NCBI RefSeq assembly: GCF_024138395.1
Contig: NZ_JAMYDU010000001.1
Coordinates: 248,001-312,000, forward strand
From: Pseudomonas mandelii
GTDB lineage: Bacteria > Pseudomonadota > Gammaproteobacteria > Pseudomonadales > Pseudomonadaceae
Length of the DNA: 64,000 nucleotides
Direction: 5' to 3'
In this document: positions 24,254 to 37,509 of the stretch, piece by piece
Position numbering within the stretch: the first letter of the stretch is position 1
Layout of the letters: every line of letters starts with the position of its first letter
Program-made: the position numbers and the translations under genes
Notes under the pieces: generated by a model
Told to the model about the DNA's origin: nothing
The model's database searches: none
Seen by the model: only the letters and a program-made list of their open reading frames with translations

Positions 24254-24278
24254 AAAAGGCGCCGATTGGCGCCTTTTT
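24254..24278 (+). terminator. Rho-independent terminator of clpSA
   Basis: The hairpin AAAAGGCGCC-GATT-GGCGCCTTTTT lies about 20 bp after the clpA stop. Confidence 0.9.
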
Positions 24279-24312
24279 GCTGTCTGGTCGATTTCAAGCG
24301 ATAAACACAAAA

Positions 24313-24407
24313 CCCTGTGGGAGCGGGCTTGCCCGCGAAGGCGGCGGCACATTCAGCATTCAGGCAAGCAGACCCACCGCTATCGCGGGCAAGCCCGCTC
24401 CCACAGG
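24313..24407. repeat. REP pair between clpA and infA
   Basis: Two inverted copies of the standard REP (CCTGTGGGAGCGGGCTTGCC...) lie in the convergent gap between clpA and infA, with about 35 bp of spacer. Confidence 0.92.
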
Positions 24408-24452
24408 ATCTGTGCAATGGCTCGAAATGTGGCAGCTAATTCCCCCACAAAC

Positions 24453-24481
24453 AAAAACGCCCGGCATAGCCGGGCGTTTTG
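24453..24481 (-). terminator. Rho-independent terminator of infA (bidirectional)
   Basis: The hairpin AAAAACGCCCGGC...GCCGGGCGTTTT has A- and T-tracts on both sides, so it can act on both strands. It ends 12 bp after the infA stop. Confidence 0.88.
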
Positions 24482-24492
24482 TATTGACTTGA

Positions 24493-24711
24493 TTAGCGAG
24501 CGCGGTAGGTGATGCGCCCTTTGCTCAAGTCATAGGGCGTCAGCTCGACGCGCACTTTGTCGCCGGTAAGAATACGGATGTAGTTCTTGCGCATCTTGCC
24601 GGAGATATGCGCGGTTACGACGTGCCCATTTTCCAACTCCACACGAAACATGGTGTTGGGCAGGGTGTCGACGACAGTGCCTTCCATTTCGAAGCTGTCT
24701 TCTTTCGACAT
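24493..24711 (-). CDS. infA: Translation initiation factor IF-1
   Basis: The 72-residue product is an S1-type OB-fold protein that binds the A site of the 30S subunit during initiation. The sequence [20 protein letters not shown] to KGRITYRAR matches full-length IF-1. The frame is open 22 codons upstream, but those codons are not part of IF-1. It is the last gene of the trxB–aat–bpt–infA series. Confidence 0.98.
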
Positions 24712-24811
24712 GCAGTAAAGCCCTCGGTGTCCAATGAATGGCCCGGTGCAACTGCGCCAGGCAAAAGCGGCGTGCATTGTGCCCGAAAAATGGGGTTTAA
24801 GCCAAGGGGTT

Positions 24812-25519
24812 CTAGCTCAGGATGACCCAACGCTGATTAATCAGCAGTTCGATAGGGCGATATTGGGTCTTGTAGCTCATTTTTTTGCAGTTTTTGATCC
24901 AGTAGCCGAGATAGACCGCTTCCAGCCCCAGACGTCGGGCTTCGCCGATTTGCCAGAGAATCGCATAACGCCCCAGGCTACGACGCTCTTCAGCGGGCTC
25001 GTAGAAGGTGTAGACCGCCGACAGACCGTTGGGTAGCAAGTCAGTGACCGCCACAGCCAGCAGCCGGCCTTCGAGACGAAATTCGTAGAAGCGGGAGAAT
25101 GGCAGGTCACGCACCAGGAAAGTCGAAAACTGGTCGCGGCTCGGCGGATACATATCGCCATCGGCGTGACGCTGTTCGATGTAGCGCTGATAAAGGTCGA
25201 AATACTCTTCACTAAACTTTGGTCTGGAGGGGCGTACCTGCAAGTCGGCATTGCGTTTGACAATGCGTTTCTGTTGACGGTTGGGCGTAAATTGCGCCAC
25301 AGGAATGCGCGCCGGTACGCACGCATTGCAATGCTGGCAATGGGGCCGGTAGAGATGATCGCCACTGCGACGAAAGCCCATTTCCGACAGATCTGCGTAG
25401 ACATGCACATCCATGGGCTGACTAGGGTCGAGGAACAGCGTCGTGGCCTGCTCCTCGGGCAGATAACTGCAAGAGTGGGGCTGAGTGGCATAAAACTTCA
25501 AACGCGCCAACTCGGTCAT
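24812..25519 (-). CDS. bpt: Aspartate/glutamate leucyltransferase Bpt
   Basis: Bpt (ATE1-like) attaches Leu from leucyl-tRNA to proteins with N-terminal Asp or Glu, making them ClpS-dependent N-degrons. The 235-residue product starts [22 protein letters not shown] and shows the paired-cysteine motif [18 protein letters not shown] and [11 protein letters not shown] typical of the family. A TTG two codons upstream was rejected in favour of ATG. It lies between aat and infA, as in other pseudomonads. Confidence 0.95.
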
Positions 25520-25609
25520 GATCAACCCTCGGGATAAGCTTTTGATTTGGGGGTGCTCTCAATTCGCTTCCCCGCATTAAGTGTAAGCCACGCGCGCAAA
25601 AGTCGCTCA

Positions 25610-26287
25610 TCAAACCCAGGTGGCACGGCCGGGTTGATCCAGGTGCCGCGCAAGGTAGCCGGCAAATTCGCGGCGGGGGATCGCTCGGGCACCCAGACTG
25701 TGCAGATGATCGGTAGGCATCTGGCAGTCGATCAGCACAAAACCTGAGTCTTTCAAGTGTCGCACCAGGGTGGTGAAGCCATATTTGGAGGCATTGTCGG
25801 CGCGGCTGAACATTGACTCGCCGAAAAACAATTGCCCCATGGCCAGGCCGTAGAGCCCGCCGACCAGCACGCCATCGTCCCAGACTTCCACCGAATGGGC
25901 GTAACCCCGCCTGTGCAGTTCGACATAGGCATCCTGCATCGCTTGGGTGATCCAGGTGCCGTCAGCGTACTCGCGCGGTGCGGCGCAGGCGCGAATGACC
26001 GCGGCAAAATCCCGATCGAAGGTCACTTGATAGCGCTGTTGGCGCAGCAGTTTGTTCAAGCTGCGGGAGACATGCAGTTCGTCGGGAAACAGTACCGTGC
26101 GCGGATCCGGCGACCACCAGAGAATCGGCTGGCCCTCCGAGAACCACGGAAAGCAGCCGTGACGATAGGCTTGAATCAGACGATCGGCGGACAAATCGCC
26201 ACCCGCGGCCAGCAACCCGTTGGGGTCGCGCATGGCTTTTTCCAGCGGAGGAAAGGTCAGGGTGTTGCGTTGTAACCAAGTCAGCAT
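25610..26287 (-). CDS. aat: Leucyl/phenylalanyl-tRNA–protein transferase Aat
   Basis: Aat adds Leu or Phe from its tRNA to proteins with N-terminal Lys or Arg, creating primary N-degrons. The core GYFPW-type motif is present as [23 protein letters not shown], followed by [20 protein letters not shown]. The start MLTWLQRNT (225 aa) matches the family; an upstream start in the same frame would add 24 residues and touch the trxB stop. With bpt, clpS and clpA it completes the N-degron route. Confidence 0.95.
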   Translation of the reverse strand: MLTWLQRNTLTFPPLEKAMRDPNGLLAAGGDLSADRLIQAYRHGCFPWFSEGQPILWWSPDPRTVLFPDELHVSRSLNKLLRQQRYQVTFDRDFAAVIRACAAPREYADGTWITQAMQDAYVELHRRGYAHSVEVWDDGVLVGGLYGLAMGQLFFGESMFSRADNASKYGFTTLVRHLKDSGFVLIDCQMPTDHLHSLGARAIPRREFAGYLARHLDQPGRATWV

Positions 26288-26355
26288 GGCATCCGGGCTT
26301 GCAGAAGGGGAGGGCGGTAGCGAGCCGTTGAGCCCGCCTTGTAGGAGGTTAACCG

Positions 26356-27620
<1,265 letters not shown>

Positions 27621-30026
27621 TTGAAGAAATCCACCGCAGCACCTAAAACAGTCGTCCCGCTATGGCGCCAGCAATTGCACTACCGGCTCAAGGAAGGTGC
27701 ATTGATCGCCATCGGCGCCCTGTGCCTGTTCCTGATGATGGCTTTGTTGACCTACGGCAAAGACGATCCGGGCTGGAGCCATAACAGCAAGATCGACGAT
27801 GTGCAGAACTTCGGCGGGCCTGCCGGCTCTTACAGCGCCGACATCCTGTTCATGGTCCTGGGTTACTTCGCCTACATTTTCCCGCTGCTGCTGGCGATCA
27901 AGGCGTATCAGATCTTCCGCCAGCGCCACGAGCCGTGGCAGTGGAGCGGCTGGCTGTTCTCCTGGCGCCTGATCGGCCTGGTGTTTCTGGTGCTGTCGGG
28001 TGCGGCGCTGGCCCACATTCATTTCCATGCGGCGACCGGTCTGCCGGCCGGCGCGGGCGGTGCTTTGGGCGAAAGCCTCGGCGATCTGGCCAGGAACGCG
28101 CTGAACATCCAGGGCAGCACGCTGTTGTTCATCGCGCTGTTCCTGTTCGGCCTGACGGTGTTCACCGACCTGTCGTGGTTCAAGGTGATGGACGTCACCG
28201 GCAAGATCACCCTTGATCTGTTCGAACTGTTTCAGGGCGCGGCCAATCGCTGGTGGGCGGCCCGTGTCGAACGCAAGCAACTGGTTGCTCAACTGCGTGA
28301 GGTCGACGATCGCGTGCATGACGTGGTCGCGCCGACCGTCACCGACAAACGCGAGCAGGCCAAGGTCAAGGAGCGCCTGATCGAGCGCGAGCAGGCCCTG
28401 AGCAAGCACATGTCCGAGCGCGAGAAGCAGGTGCCGCCGGTGATTGCCCCGGCTCCGCCCAAACCCGCAGCGCCCAGCAAGCGCGTGGAAAAAGAGAAGC
28501 AGGCGCCATTGTTCGTCGACAGCGCCGTGGAAGGCACCTTGCCGCCGATCTCGATTCTCGACCCTGCGGAAAAGAAACAACTCAATTATTCGCCTGAATC
28601 CCTGGCGGCCGTCGGCCACTTGCTGGAAATCAAGCTCAAGGAATTCGGCGTCGAAGTCTCGGTGGATTCGATTCACCCGGGTCCGGTCATTACCCGTTAC
28701 GAAATCCAGCCAGCCGCCGGCGTCAAAGTCAGCCGCATCTCCAACCTGGCGAAAGACCTGGCCCGTTCCCTGGCCGTGACCAGTGTGCGTGTCGTCGAAG
28801 TGATTCCGGGCAAGACCACGGTCGGTATCGAGATCCCTAACGAAGACCGGCAGATCGTGCGGTTCTCCGAGGTCTTGTCGACCCCCGAGTACGATAACTT
28901 CAAGTCCCCGGTCACTCTGGCGCTGGGTCATGATATCGGCGGCAAACCGGTCATCACCGACCTGGCGAAAATGCCGCACTTGTTGGTGGCCGGTACGACC
29001 GGTTCCGGTAAGTCGGTGGGCGTGAATGCGATGATCCTGTCGATTCTTTTCAAGTCTGGCCCGGAAGACGCCAAGCTGATCATGATCGACCCGAAAATGC
29101 TCGAGCTGTCGATCTACGAAGGCATTCCGCACCTGCTGTGCCCGGTGGTCACCGACATGAAGGACGCCGCCAACGCCTTGCGCTGGAGCGTCGCAGAGAT
29201 GGAACGGCGCTACAAACTGATGGCGAAGATGGGCGTGCGTAACCTGTCGGGCTTCAACGCCAAGGTCAAGGAAGCCCAGGACGCCGGCGAGCCGTTGAGC
29301 GATCCACTGTACAAGCGCGAAAGCATCCACGACGAAGCACCACTGCTGCAAAAACTGCCGACCATCGTCGTGGTCGTCGACGAATTCGCCGACATGATGA
29401 TGATCGTCGGCAAGAAGGTTGAAGAGCTGATCGCCCGTATCGCCCAGAAGGCCCGTGCGGCCGGTATCCACTTGATCCTCGCGACCCAGCGTCCGTCGGT
29501 GGACGTGATCACCGGTCTGATCAAGGCGAACATTCCGACCCGTATGGCGTTCCAGGTATCGAGCAAGATCGATTCGCGGACCATCATTGACCAGGGCGGT
29601 GCCGAACAACTGCTGGGCCACGGTGATATGTTGTACATGCCGCCAGGCACCAGTCTGCCGATTCGTGTTCACGGCGCGTTCGTGTCCGACGATGAAGTTC
29701 ATCGGGTGGTTGAAGCCTGGAAACTGCGCGGCGCGCCGGAATACAACGATGACATCCTCGCCGGTGTCGAAGAGGCCGGTAGCGGCTTTGAAAACGGCGG
29801 CGGTGGCGGTGACGATGATGCCGAAACCGATGCGCTCTACGACGAAGCGGTGCAGTTCGTACTGGAAAGCCGTCGTGCGTCCATCTCCGCGGTTCAGCGC
29901 AAGCTGAAAATCGGCTACAACCGCGCGGCGCGCATGATCGAAGCCATGGAAATGGCCGGGGTCGTGACGTCCATGAACACTAACGGTTCGCGTGAAGTCC
30001 TGGCCCCTGGCCCGGTGCGTGACTGA
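27621..30026 (+). CDS. ftsK: DNA translocase FtsK
   Basis: FtsK anchors at the division septum and pumps DNA to bring dif sites to XerCD. The 801-residue product starts at a TTG preceded by an AGGAAAAG ribosome site. It has four membrane helices in the first about 190 residues, a charged coiled linker that is short compared with E. coli FtsK (1329 aa), the motor with Walker [11 protein letters not shown] near residue 460 and Walker [12 protein letters not shown], and the C-terminal winged-helix gamma domain that reads KOPS sequences (last 65 residues). The TTG start gives the family N terminus. Confidence 0.96.
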   Translation: MKKSTAAPKTVVPLWRQQLHYRLKEGALIAIGALCLFLMMALLTYGKDDPGWSHNSKIDDVQNFGGPAGSYSADILFMVLGYFAYIFPLLLAIKAYQIFRQRHEPWQWSGWLFSWRLIGLVFLVLSGAALAHIHFHAATGLPAGAGGALGESLGDLARNALNIQGSTLLFIALFLFGLTVFTDLSWFKVMDVTGKITLDLFELFQGAANRWWAARVERKQLVAQLREVDDRVHDVVAPTVTDKREQAKVKERLIEREQALSKHMSEREKQVPPVIAPAPPKPAAPSKRVEKEKQAPLFVDSAVEGTLPPISILDPAEKKQLNYSPESLAAVGHLLEIKLKEFGVEVSVDSIHPGPVITRYEIQPAAGVKVSRISNLAKDLARSLAVTSVRVVEVIPGKTTVGIEIPNEDRQIVRFSEVLSTPEYDNFKSPVTLALGHDIGGKPVITDLAKMPHLLVAGTTGSGKSVGVNAMILSILFKSGPEDAKLIMIDPKMLELSIYEGIPHLLCPVVTDMKDAANALRWSVAEMERRYKLMAKMGVRNLSGFNAKVKEAQDAGEPLSDPLYKRESIHDEAPLLQKLPTIVVVVDEFADMMMIVGKKVEELIARIAQKARAAGIHLILATQRPSVDVITGLIKANIPTRMAFQVSSKIDSRTIIDQGGAEQLLGHGDMLYMPPGTSLPIRVHGAFVSDDEVHRVVEAWKLRGAPEYNDDILAGVEEAGSGFENGGGGGDDDAETDALYDEAVQFVLESRRASISAVQRKLKIGYNRAARMIEAMEMAGVVTSMNTNGSREVLAPGPVRD

Positions 30027-30094
30027 TCCGGTTTTGAAAGGGGCGGTGTCTTGAGACGCCGCCCGCACTCCCACGAATGTTTATGAGGACTCCC

Positions 30095-30718
30095 ATGCGT
30101 CTTATCCGCATGTTGTTGCTGCCGGTACTGGCTTTGACCACGCTCTCGGCCCACGCCGATGACAAGGACGTGGCGCGTCTGACTCAACTGCTGGAAAAAT
30201 CCCAGACCCTGACCGCGCGTTTCTCCCAGCTGACCCTCGATGGCAGCGGCACCCAGTTGCAGGAAACCGCCGGTCAAATGTCCTTGCAGCGCCCGGGCCT
30301 GTTCTACTGGCACACCGATGCGCCGCAGGAACAACTGATGGTGTCCGATGGCAAGAAGGTTTCCCTGTGGGACCCGGACCTGGAGCAGGTCACCATCAAG
30401 ACCCTCGACCAGCGCCTGACCCAGACTCCGGCACTGTTGTTGTCCGGTGACGTGTCCAAGATCAGCCAGAGCTTCGACATCAGCGCCAAGGAAGCCGGCG
30501 GCGTGATCGACTTCACCTTGAAGCCGAAAACCAAAGACACCCTGTTCGACAGCCTGCGTCTGTCGTTCCGCAACGGTCTGGTCAATGACATGCAACTGAT
30601 TGACAGCGTCGGCCAGCGCACCAATATCCTCTTTACTGGCGTGAAGGCCAACGAGCCGATTCCTGCGTCCAAATTCAAGTTCGACATCCCCAAGGGTGCC
30701 GACGTGATCCAGGAATAA
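30095..30718 (+). CDS. lolA: Outer-membrane lipoprotein carrier protein LolA
   Basis: LolA is the periplasmic chaperone that takes lipoproteins from the LolCDE exporter to LolB. The 207-residue product has a signal peptide ([21 protein letters not shown]) and the family features [20 protein letters not shown] and [27 protein letters not shown] ribosome site lies 7–8 nt before the chosen ATG; an upstream in-frame ATG would put six polar residues before the signal peptide. It follows ftsK by 68 bp. Confidence 0.95.
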   Translation: MRLIRMLLLPVLALTTLSAHADDKDVARLTQLLEKSQTLTARFSQLTLDGSGTQLQETAGQMSLQRPGLFYWHTDAPQEQLMVSDGKKVSLWDPDLEQVTIKTLDQRLTQTPALLLSGDVSKISQSFDISAKEAGGVIDFTLKPKTKDTLFDSLRLSFRNGLVNDMQLIDSVGQRTNILFTGVKANEPIPASKFKFDIPKGADVIQE

Positions 30719-30727
30719 AACGCAGGA

Positions 30728-30837
30728 CCTGTGGGAGCGGGCTTGCCCGCGATGGCGTCAGGTCAGGCGACTCTGATGTTGAATGTAATGCCGCCATCGC
30801 GGGCAAGTCGGATCGCCGCACCGCCGCTCCCACAGGG
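30728..30837. repeat. REP pair with an extended right copy, after lolA
   Basis: The left copy is a standard REP. In the right copy the expected GGGCAAGCCCGCTCCCAC is replaced by GGGCAAG followed by TCGGATCGCCGCACCGCCGC and CTCCCAC, an insertion of about 15 bp in the stem. It lies between lolA and rarA. Confidence 0.85.
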
Positions 30838-30899
30838 ATCGCAGCGTTCAAATAATTGGCTGAATGGCATCAGGACCCAGTGAGGTTTCATAAGTAGTG

Positions 30900-32222
30900 A
30901 TGGACCTGTTTCGCAGCGCCCCGATCGCTCAGCCCTTGGCCGCACGCCTGCGCGCGACCAATCTGGATGAGTACGTCGGTCAGGAACACCTGCTCGCTCG
31001 CGGCAAGCCTTTGCGCGAAGCGCTGGAGCAGGGTGCCCTGCATTCGATGATTTTCTGGGGGCCGCCGGGGGTGGGTAAAACCACTCTGGCGCGGCTGCTC
31101 GCGGAAGTCTCCGATGCGCACTTCGAAACGGTTTCGGCGGTGCTGGCCGGCGTAAAGGAAATCCGCCAAGCGGTGGAAGTTGCCAAGCAGCAAGCCGGGC
31201 AATACGGTAAACGCACCATCCTGTTCGTCGATGAAGTGCATCGCTTCAACAAGTCCCAGCAGGATGCGTTCCTGCCGTACGTTGAAGATGGCACGCTGAT
31301 TTTCATCGGCGCGACCACCGAAAACCCCTCGTTCGAACTCAATAACGCACTCCTGTCCCGGGCGCGCGTCTATGTGCTCAAAAGCCTCGACGAAGCGGCC
31401 CTGCGCAAGTTGGTGCATCGCGCATTGACCGAAGAGCGTGGGTTGGGCAAGCGGCAACTGACCCTCAGCGATGAAGGCTTCCAGATGCTGTTGTCCGCCG
31501 CCGATGGCGATGGCCGGCGTCTGCTCAATCTGCTGGAAAACGCCTCGGACCTGGCCGAAGACAACAGCGAGATCGGCGTCGATTTGCTGCAAAGTCTGCT
31601 CGGCGATACCCGTCGGCGCTTCGACAAGGGCGGCGAAGCCTTCTACGACCAGATTTCCGCGCTGCATAAATCGGTGCGCGGCTCCAATCCCGATGGCGCG
31701 CTGTATTGGTTCGCGCGGATGATCGACGGCGGTTGCGATCCGCTGTACCTGGCTCGGCGCGTGGTGCGCATGGCCAGCGAAGACATCGGCAACGCCGACC
31801 CTCGCGCCCTGAGCCTGTGCCTGGCGGCGTGGGAAGTGCAGGAGCGCCTCGGCAGTCCAGAAGGTGAATTGGCGGTGGCCCAGGCCATTACCTATCTGGC
31901 CTGCGCGCCGAAAAGCAACGCGGTGTACATGGGTTTCAAAGCCGCGATGCGCAGCGCCACCGAACATGGTTCGCTCGAAGTGCCGCTGCACCTGCGCAAC
32001 GCGCCGACCAAATTGATGAAGCAATTGGGCTATGGCGACGAATACCGGTATGCCCACGATGAACCGGATGCCTACGCCGCTGGCGAAGACTACTTCCCGG
32101 ACGAGCTCGAACCGCAACGGTTTTATCAACCAGTGCCCCGCGGCCTGGAACTGAAGATCGGCGAAAAGCTTAGTCACCTCGCGCAGCTTGATCGTCTAAG
32201 CCCCCGGCAGCGGAGAAAATAG
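30900..32222 (+). CDS. rarA: Replication-associated recombination protein A (AAA+ ATPase)
   Basis: RarA (MgsA) is a clamp-loader-like AAA+ ATPase that acts at stalled replication forks. The 440-residue product shows Walker [14 protein letters not shown] near residue 55, Walker [17 protein letters not shown], sensor 1 [15 protein letters not shown] and the C-terminal tetramerisation region. A GTG one codon upstream is an alternative start. Its stop codon overlaps the GTG start of crcB by one base. Confidence 0.95.
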   Translation: MDLFRSAPIAQPLAARLRATNLDEYVGQEHLLARGKPLREALEQGALHSMIFWGPPGVGKTTLARLLAEVSDAHFETVSAVLAGVKEIRQAVEVAKQQAGQYGKRTILFVDEVHRFNKSQQDAFLPYVEDGTLIFIGATTENPSFELNNALLSRARVYVLKSLDEAALRKLVHRALTEERGLGKRQLTLSDEGFQMLLSAADGDGRRLLNLLENASDLAEDNSEIGVDLLQSLLGDTRRRFDKGGEAFYDQISALHKSVRGSNPDGALYWFARMIDGGCDPLYLARRVVRMASEDIGNADPRALSLCLAAWEVQERLGSPEGELAVAQAITYLACAPKSNAVYMGFKAAMRSATEHGSLEVPLHLRNAPTKLMKQLGYGDEYRYAHDEPDAYAAGEDYFPDELEPQRFYQPVPRGLELKIGEKLSHLAQLDRLSPRQRRK

Positions 32223-32596
32223 TGATTCCATTGATCGTTGCCGTTTCTGTCGGCGGTGTCGCCGGTACGCTATTGCGCTTCGCCACCGGTAACTGGATCA
32301 ACGCGAATTGGCCGCGGCACTTCTATACCGCGACGCTGGCCGTTAATATCGTGGGCTGTTTGCTGATCGGCGTTTTATACGGCCTGTTTTTGATACGCCC
32401 GGAAGTTCCGATTGAGGTACGCGCCGGGTTGATGGTTGGCTTCCTCGGGGGGCTGACGACTTTTTCATCCTTTTCACTGGATACGGTGCGCTTGCTGGAA
32501 ACCGGGCAAGTGCCGCTGGCCCTGGGCTATGCGGCGATCAGCGTATTCGGCGGGCTGCTCGCCACCTGGGCTGGCCTGTCCTTGACCAAACTTTGA
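32222..32596 (+). CDS. crcB: Fluoride efflux channel CrcB/Fluc
   Basis: CrcB is a small dual-topology membrane protein that exports fluoride. The 124-residue product has four hydrophobic helices and the conserved [11 protein letters not shown]-containing [13 protein letters not shown] and [12 protein letters not shown] motifs. It starts at GTG overlapping the rarA stop. No fluoride riboswitch was recognised in front of it; the gene is embedded in the rarA–serS unit, so it is probably constitutive. Confidence 0.94.
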   Translation: MIPLIVAVSVGGVAGTLLRFATGNWINANWPRHFYTATLAVNIVGCLLIGVLYGLFLIRPEVPIEVRAGLMVGFLGGLTTFSSFSLDTVRLLETGQVPLALGYAAISVFGGLLATWAGLSLTKL

Positions 32597-32599
32597 TAA

Positions 32600-33892
<1,293 letters not shown>

Positions 33893-35287
33893 ATGGACTA
33901 TCTGCCGCTGTTTCATAACCTTCGCGGCAGTCGTGTGTTGGTCGTCGGTGGGGGGGAGATTGCCTTGCGCAAATCCCGCCTGCTGGCCGAAGCCGGTGCG
34001 CTGCTGCGGGTGGTCGCACCTGAAATCGAACCGCAACTGCGCGAGCTAGTGGTCGGCAGCGGTGGCGAGTGCCTGGTGCGTGGCTACGTCGAGGCGGATC
34101 TGGACGGTTGCGCGCTGATCATCGCCGCCACCGATGACGAACCGCTGAACGCGCAAGTCTCCGCCGATGCTCATCGGCGTTGCGTGCCGGTCAACGTGGT
34201 CGATGCGCCAGCCCTGTGCAGCGTGATCTTCCCGGCAATCGTCGACCGCTCTCCGTTGATCGTCGCGGTGTCCAGCGGCGGCGATGCGCCAGTGCTGGCG
34301 CGGTTGATTCGCGCCAAGCTGGAAACCTGGATTCCCTCCACCTACGGTCAACTGGCCGGGCTGGCGGCGCGTTTCCGCACTCAGGTCAAAGGCCTGTTTC
34401 CGGATGTGCAGCAGCGCCGGGCGTTCTGGGAAGATGTATTCCAGGGCCCGATTGCCGACCGGCAACTGGCCGGGCAGGGCGCCGAAGCCGAGCGCTTGAT
34501 GCTGGCGAAAATCAATGGCGAAGCACCTGTCGCTACCGGCGAGGTTTACCTGGTGGGCGCCGGGCCGGGGGATCCCGACCTGTTGACCTTCCGCGCCTTG
34601 CGTCTGATGCAGCAAGCCGATGTGGTGTTGTATGACCGCTTGGTGGCGCCGGCGATTCTGGATTTGTGCCGTCGCGATGCCGAGCGAGTCTACGTTGGCA
34701 AGCGCCGCGCCGATCACGCCGTGCCTCAAGAGCAGATCAACCAGCATCTGGTGGATCTGGCCAAGGCCGGCAAACGCGTGGTGCGCTTGAAGGGCGGCGA
34801 TCCGTTTATCTTCGGGCGCGGCGGTGAAGAGATCGAAGAACTGGCGGCCCATGGCATCCCGTTTCAGGTCGTACCGGGCATCACCGCCGCCAGCGGTTGC
34901 GCGGCGTATGCCGGGATTCCGCTGACTCACCGCGATTACGCGCAGTCGGTGCGGTTCGTCACCGGGCACCTCAAGGACGGTTCCACCGATTTGCCGTGGG
35001 CCGACCTGGTCGCGCCGGCGCAAACCCTGGTGTTTTACATGGGGTTGGTGGGTTTGCCGATTATCTGCGAGCAGTTGATCAAACACGGTCGCGCGGCCGA
35101 TACCCCGGCCGCGTTGATCCAGCAGGGCACCACGGTCAATCAGCGGGTGTTTACCGGCACCCTGGCCGACCTTCCACGGTTGGTGGCGGAGCATGAAGTG
35201 CATGCGCCGACGCTGGTGATCGTCGGGGAAGTGGTGCAACTGCGCGAGAAACTGGCGTGGTTCGAAGGGGCTCAGGCGCAGGTCTAG
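33893..35287 (+). CDS. cysG: Siroheme synthase (trifunctional)
   Basis: CysG converts uroporphyrinogen III to siroheme for sulfite and nitrite reductases. The 464-residue product has an N-terminal precorrin-2 dehydrogenase/ferrochelatase part (residues 1–about 210, NAD motif [11 protein letters not shown]) and a C-terminal SUMT methyltransferase (about 215–464, [31 protein letters not shown]). The start codon directly abuts the serS stop, indicating coupled translation. A REP pair follows. Confidence 0.96.
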   Translation: MDYLPLFHNLRGSRVLVVGGGEIALRKSRLLAEAGALLRVVAPEIEPQLRELVVGSGGECLVRGYVEADLDGCALIIAATDDEPLNAQVSADAHRRCVPVNVVDAPALCSVIFPAIVDRSPLIVAVSSGGDAPVLARLIRAKLETWIPSTYGQLAGLAARFRTQVKGLFPDVQQRRAFWEDVFQGPIADRQLAGQGAEAERLMLAKINGEAPVATGEVYLVGAGPGDPDLLTFRALRLMQQADVVLYDRLVAPAILDLCRRDAERVYVGKRRADHAVPQEQINQHLVDLAKAGKRVVRLKGGDPFIFGRGGEEIEELAAHGIPFQVVPGITAASGCAAYAGIPLTHRDYAQSVRFVTGHLKDGSTDLPWADLVAPAQTLVFYMGLVGLPIICEQLIKHGRAADTPAALIQQGTTVNQRVFTGTLADLPRLVAEHEVHAPTLVIVGEVVQLREKLAWFEGAQAQV

Positions 35288-35302
35288 AGACCGAGTCGCC
35301 TC

Positions 35303-35396
35303 CATCGCGGGCAAGCCCGCTCCCATAGGTTATTGGGTGAAGCTGCAATCTTTGGCATCACCCAAATCCCTGTGGGAGCGGGCTTGCCCGCGATGA
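35303..35396. repeat. REP pair with spacer AGCTGCAATCTTTGGCATCAC (copy 1)
   Basis: Two inverted REP copies (CATCGCGGGCAAGCCCGCTCCCA and TGTGGGAGCGGGCTTGCCCGCGATG) enclose a spacer that is nearly the same as that of the element at 38965–39061. It lies in the convergent gap between cysG and yqjG. Confidence 0.9.
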
Positions 35397-35418
35397 GGCC
35401 CTCAAAGCCTGTACGAAT

Positions 35419-36417
35419 TCAGATCCTGCGCCAAACTCCTTCCCCACTAAAGCGCTCACGATCATGCGCCGCAGTGAAATCCTGCGCCGGCCCTTTCGGC
35501 ACGATCCCGGTCGGATTGATGGTCTTGTGGCTGCCGTAGTAGTGATGCTTGATGTGCTCAAAACTCACCGTCTCGGCTATCCCCGGCCACTGATAAATCT
35601 CCCGTAGCCAGTTCGACAGATTTGGATAATCGGCAATCCGTCGCAGGTTGCACTTGAAGTGCCCGTGGTACACCGCATCAAAGCGAATTAGCGTGGTGAA
35701 CAACCGAATGTCCGCTTCGGTCAGGTACTCGCCCGCCAGGTAACGATTAGCGTCTAACAGCTGCTCCAGCCGATCCAACTCATCAAACAACTCATCGAAC
35801 GCTTCTTCATAAGCCTGCTGCGACGTAGCAAACCCGGCGCGATAGACACCGTTGTTCACCGCTGGATAAATCCGCTCGTTCAGTGCATCGATCTCGGCCC
35901 GCAATGGTGCCGGGTAGAAATCCAGATCATTGCCGGTCAACTCATCAAACGCGCTGTTGAACATGCGGATGATTTCCGCTGATTCATTGTTGACGATGCG
36001 ATTCATCTGCTTGTCCCAGAGCACCGGCACGGTGACGCGACCGGTGTAGTCGGCGGTATCGGTGGTGTAGCGCTGGTGCAGAAAATTGAAGTGATCGAGC
36101 TTGTCGCCGGTCGAGCCCCGGTTTTCATCGAAGGTCCAGCCGTTTTCCAGCATCAACCAACTGACCACCGACACATCGATCAGGTTTTCCAGGCCTTTGA
36201 GCTTACGCAGGATCAGCGTGCGATGAGCCCACGGGCAGGCGAGGGATACGTAGAGATGATAGCGACCGGCCTCGGCGGCAAAACCACCGACGCCGGTCGG
36301 GCCTGGCTTGCCGTCGGCGGTCAGCCAGTTGCGACGTTGCGCCTGTTCACGCTGGAACGTGCCGTCCTTGCTTTCGTACCACTGATCTTGCCAGCGGCCT
36401 TCGACTAACAAACCCAT
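35419..36417 (-). CDS. yqjG: Glutathionyl-hydroquinone reductase (Xi-class GST)
   Basis: This enzyme reduces S-glutathionyl-hydroquinones back to hydroquinones using glutathione. The 332-residue product has the catalytic cysteine in the Xi-class motif SLACPWAHRT (about residue 60). The rest is a thioredoxin-like and helical GST domain, with FTTLIRFDAVYHGHFKCNLRRI typical of the class. The ATG at 36417 has AGGAG 8 nt upstream; the TTG two codons before is too close to it. The gene is monocistronic. Confidence 0.92.
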   Translation of the reverse strand: MGLLVEGRWQDQWYESKDGTFQREQAQRRNWLTADGKPGPTGVGGFAAEAGRYHLYVSLACPWAHRTLILRKLKGLENLIDVSVVSWLMLENGWTFDENRGSTGDKLDHFNFLHQRYTTDTADYTGRVTVPVLWDKQMNRIVNNESAEIIRMFNSAFDELTGNDLDFYPAPLRAEIDALNERIYPAVNNGVYRAGFATSQQAYEEAFDELFDELDRLEQLLDANRYLAGEYLTEADIRLFTTLIRFDAVYHGHFKCNLRRIADYPNLSNWLREIYQWPGIAETVSFEHIKHHYYGSHKTINPTGIVPKGPAQDFTAAHDRERFSGEGVWRRI

Positions 36418-36507
36418 GTTCAAAACTCCTCAACCGATAAGCGTTGGAGACGAGTCTATGCGCATAGGTTCGAACAAAAAGCGCAAAGGTTGGGCGTTTA
36501 TGATCGG

Positions 36508-37509
36508 TTAAATCGATCGGTCCCTTGCATCCCAATACTGTTGGGCGGTTTCGAACGCTTGCTCGCGTGTCTGGCCGAGACCGCGCAACGCCAGGGCCAT
36601 GGTCGAGATCAATGCCATTTGCGGATAGCTGTCGACAACGTCGCCACGCCATACGGCTTTCAGGTGCTCCGGATCGAGCGTGGCCGGTTTGACGTGGCGC
36701 TGGGTCGACAGTTGTGGCCATTCTTCATCCCAGCTTTCGCCGCCGGTGGTGCCATACAAGTGACTGTCGGCGTCCGGATTGATCTCGATTTCGCCGCCAT
36801 CACCCTTGATCACGATGGCGGTGTCGCCGAGCAAACCGCTGGCATCGCGATGCACGGCCTGATAGCCGGGGTGGAAAATGCTTTGCAGGCCGCAGCGAGC
36901 GCCCAGCGGGTTGAGAATCCGTGCCAGGGAATGGATCGGCGAGCGCAGGCCCAAGGTGTTGCGCAGGTCGATCATCCGCTGAAGTTGCGGGGCCCAATCC
37001 ACCAAAGGCATGAACGCCAGACCGCCCTTATCGAGCGCCGCGCCGACCTGCTGCCAGTTGCGGCACAGTGGAATGCTCAGCGTCTCGAGCAGTTGTTCGC
37101 TGTACAGCCGACTGGCCGTGTGCGCGCCGCCGCCATGCATGAAGATGCGCACGCCGTTCTGCGCCAGGCACTTGGCCGCCAGCAAATACCACGGCAGATG
37201 ACGCTTCTTGCCCGCATACGTCGGCCAGTCCAGATCGACCGCCAGCGCCGGTGGATTCAGGCGCTCGCGCAAGGCTTCGGTGAACCCGGCCATTTCCTCG
37301 GCGCTTTCTTCCTTGTGCCGCAACAGCATCAGGAACGCGCCGAGCTGGGTGTCCTCGACCTTTTCATCAAGCACCATGCCCATGGCTTGGCGGGCTTCTT
37401 CGCGAGTCAGGTCGCGGGCGCCACGTTTGCCTTTGCCGAGGATCCGCACGAATTGGGCGAACGGGTGCTCGGCGGGTGTTTCGAGGGTCAGTGCTGGATA
37501 GTCGGTCAT
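36508..37509 (-). CDS. TrpD2/YbiB-like glycosyltransferase family protein
   Basis: The 333-residue product has the two-domain fold of anthranilate phosphoribosyltransferase homologues (N-terminal helical domain EEARQAMGMVLDEKVEDTQLGAFLMLLR, then a phosphoribosyl-binding region with IFMHGGGAHTASRLYS and SGLLGDTAIVIKGDGGE). The best match in pattern is YbiB/TrpD2, a nucleic-acid-binding relative lacking anthranilate activity. It overlaps the tusE stop in an ATGA tetramer, so it belongs to the tus operon. Its function is not defined here. Confidence 0.8.
   Translation of the reverse strand: MTDYPALTLETPAEHPFAQFVRILGKGKRGARDLTREEARQAMGMVLDEKVEDTQLGAFLMLLRHKEESAEEMAGFTEALRERLNPPALAVDLDWPTYAGKKRHLPWYLLAAKCLAQNGVRIFMHGGGAHTASRLYSEQLLETLSIPLCRNWQQVGAALDKGGLAFMPLVDWAPQLQRMIDLRNTLGLRSPIHSLARILNPLGARCGLQSIFHPGYQAVHRDASGLLGDTAIVIKGDGGEIEINPDADSHLYGTTGGESWDEEWPQLSTQRHVKPATLDPEHLKAVWRGDVVDSYPQMALISTMALALRGLGQTREQAFETAQQYWDARDRSI

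Noticed and set aside
27660..30074. An 804-codon open frame opposite ftsK
   Set aside because: It is the antisense shadow of ftsK, rich in His, Arg and Gln, as expected from the complement of biased codons.
32150..32222. Fluoride riboswitch before crcB
   Set aside because: The crcB start overlaps the rarA stop, leaving no leader, and no crcB-motif pseudoknot pattern was seen in the end of rarA.
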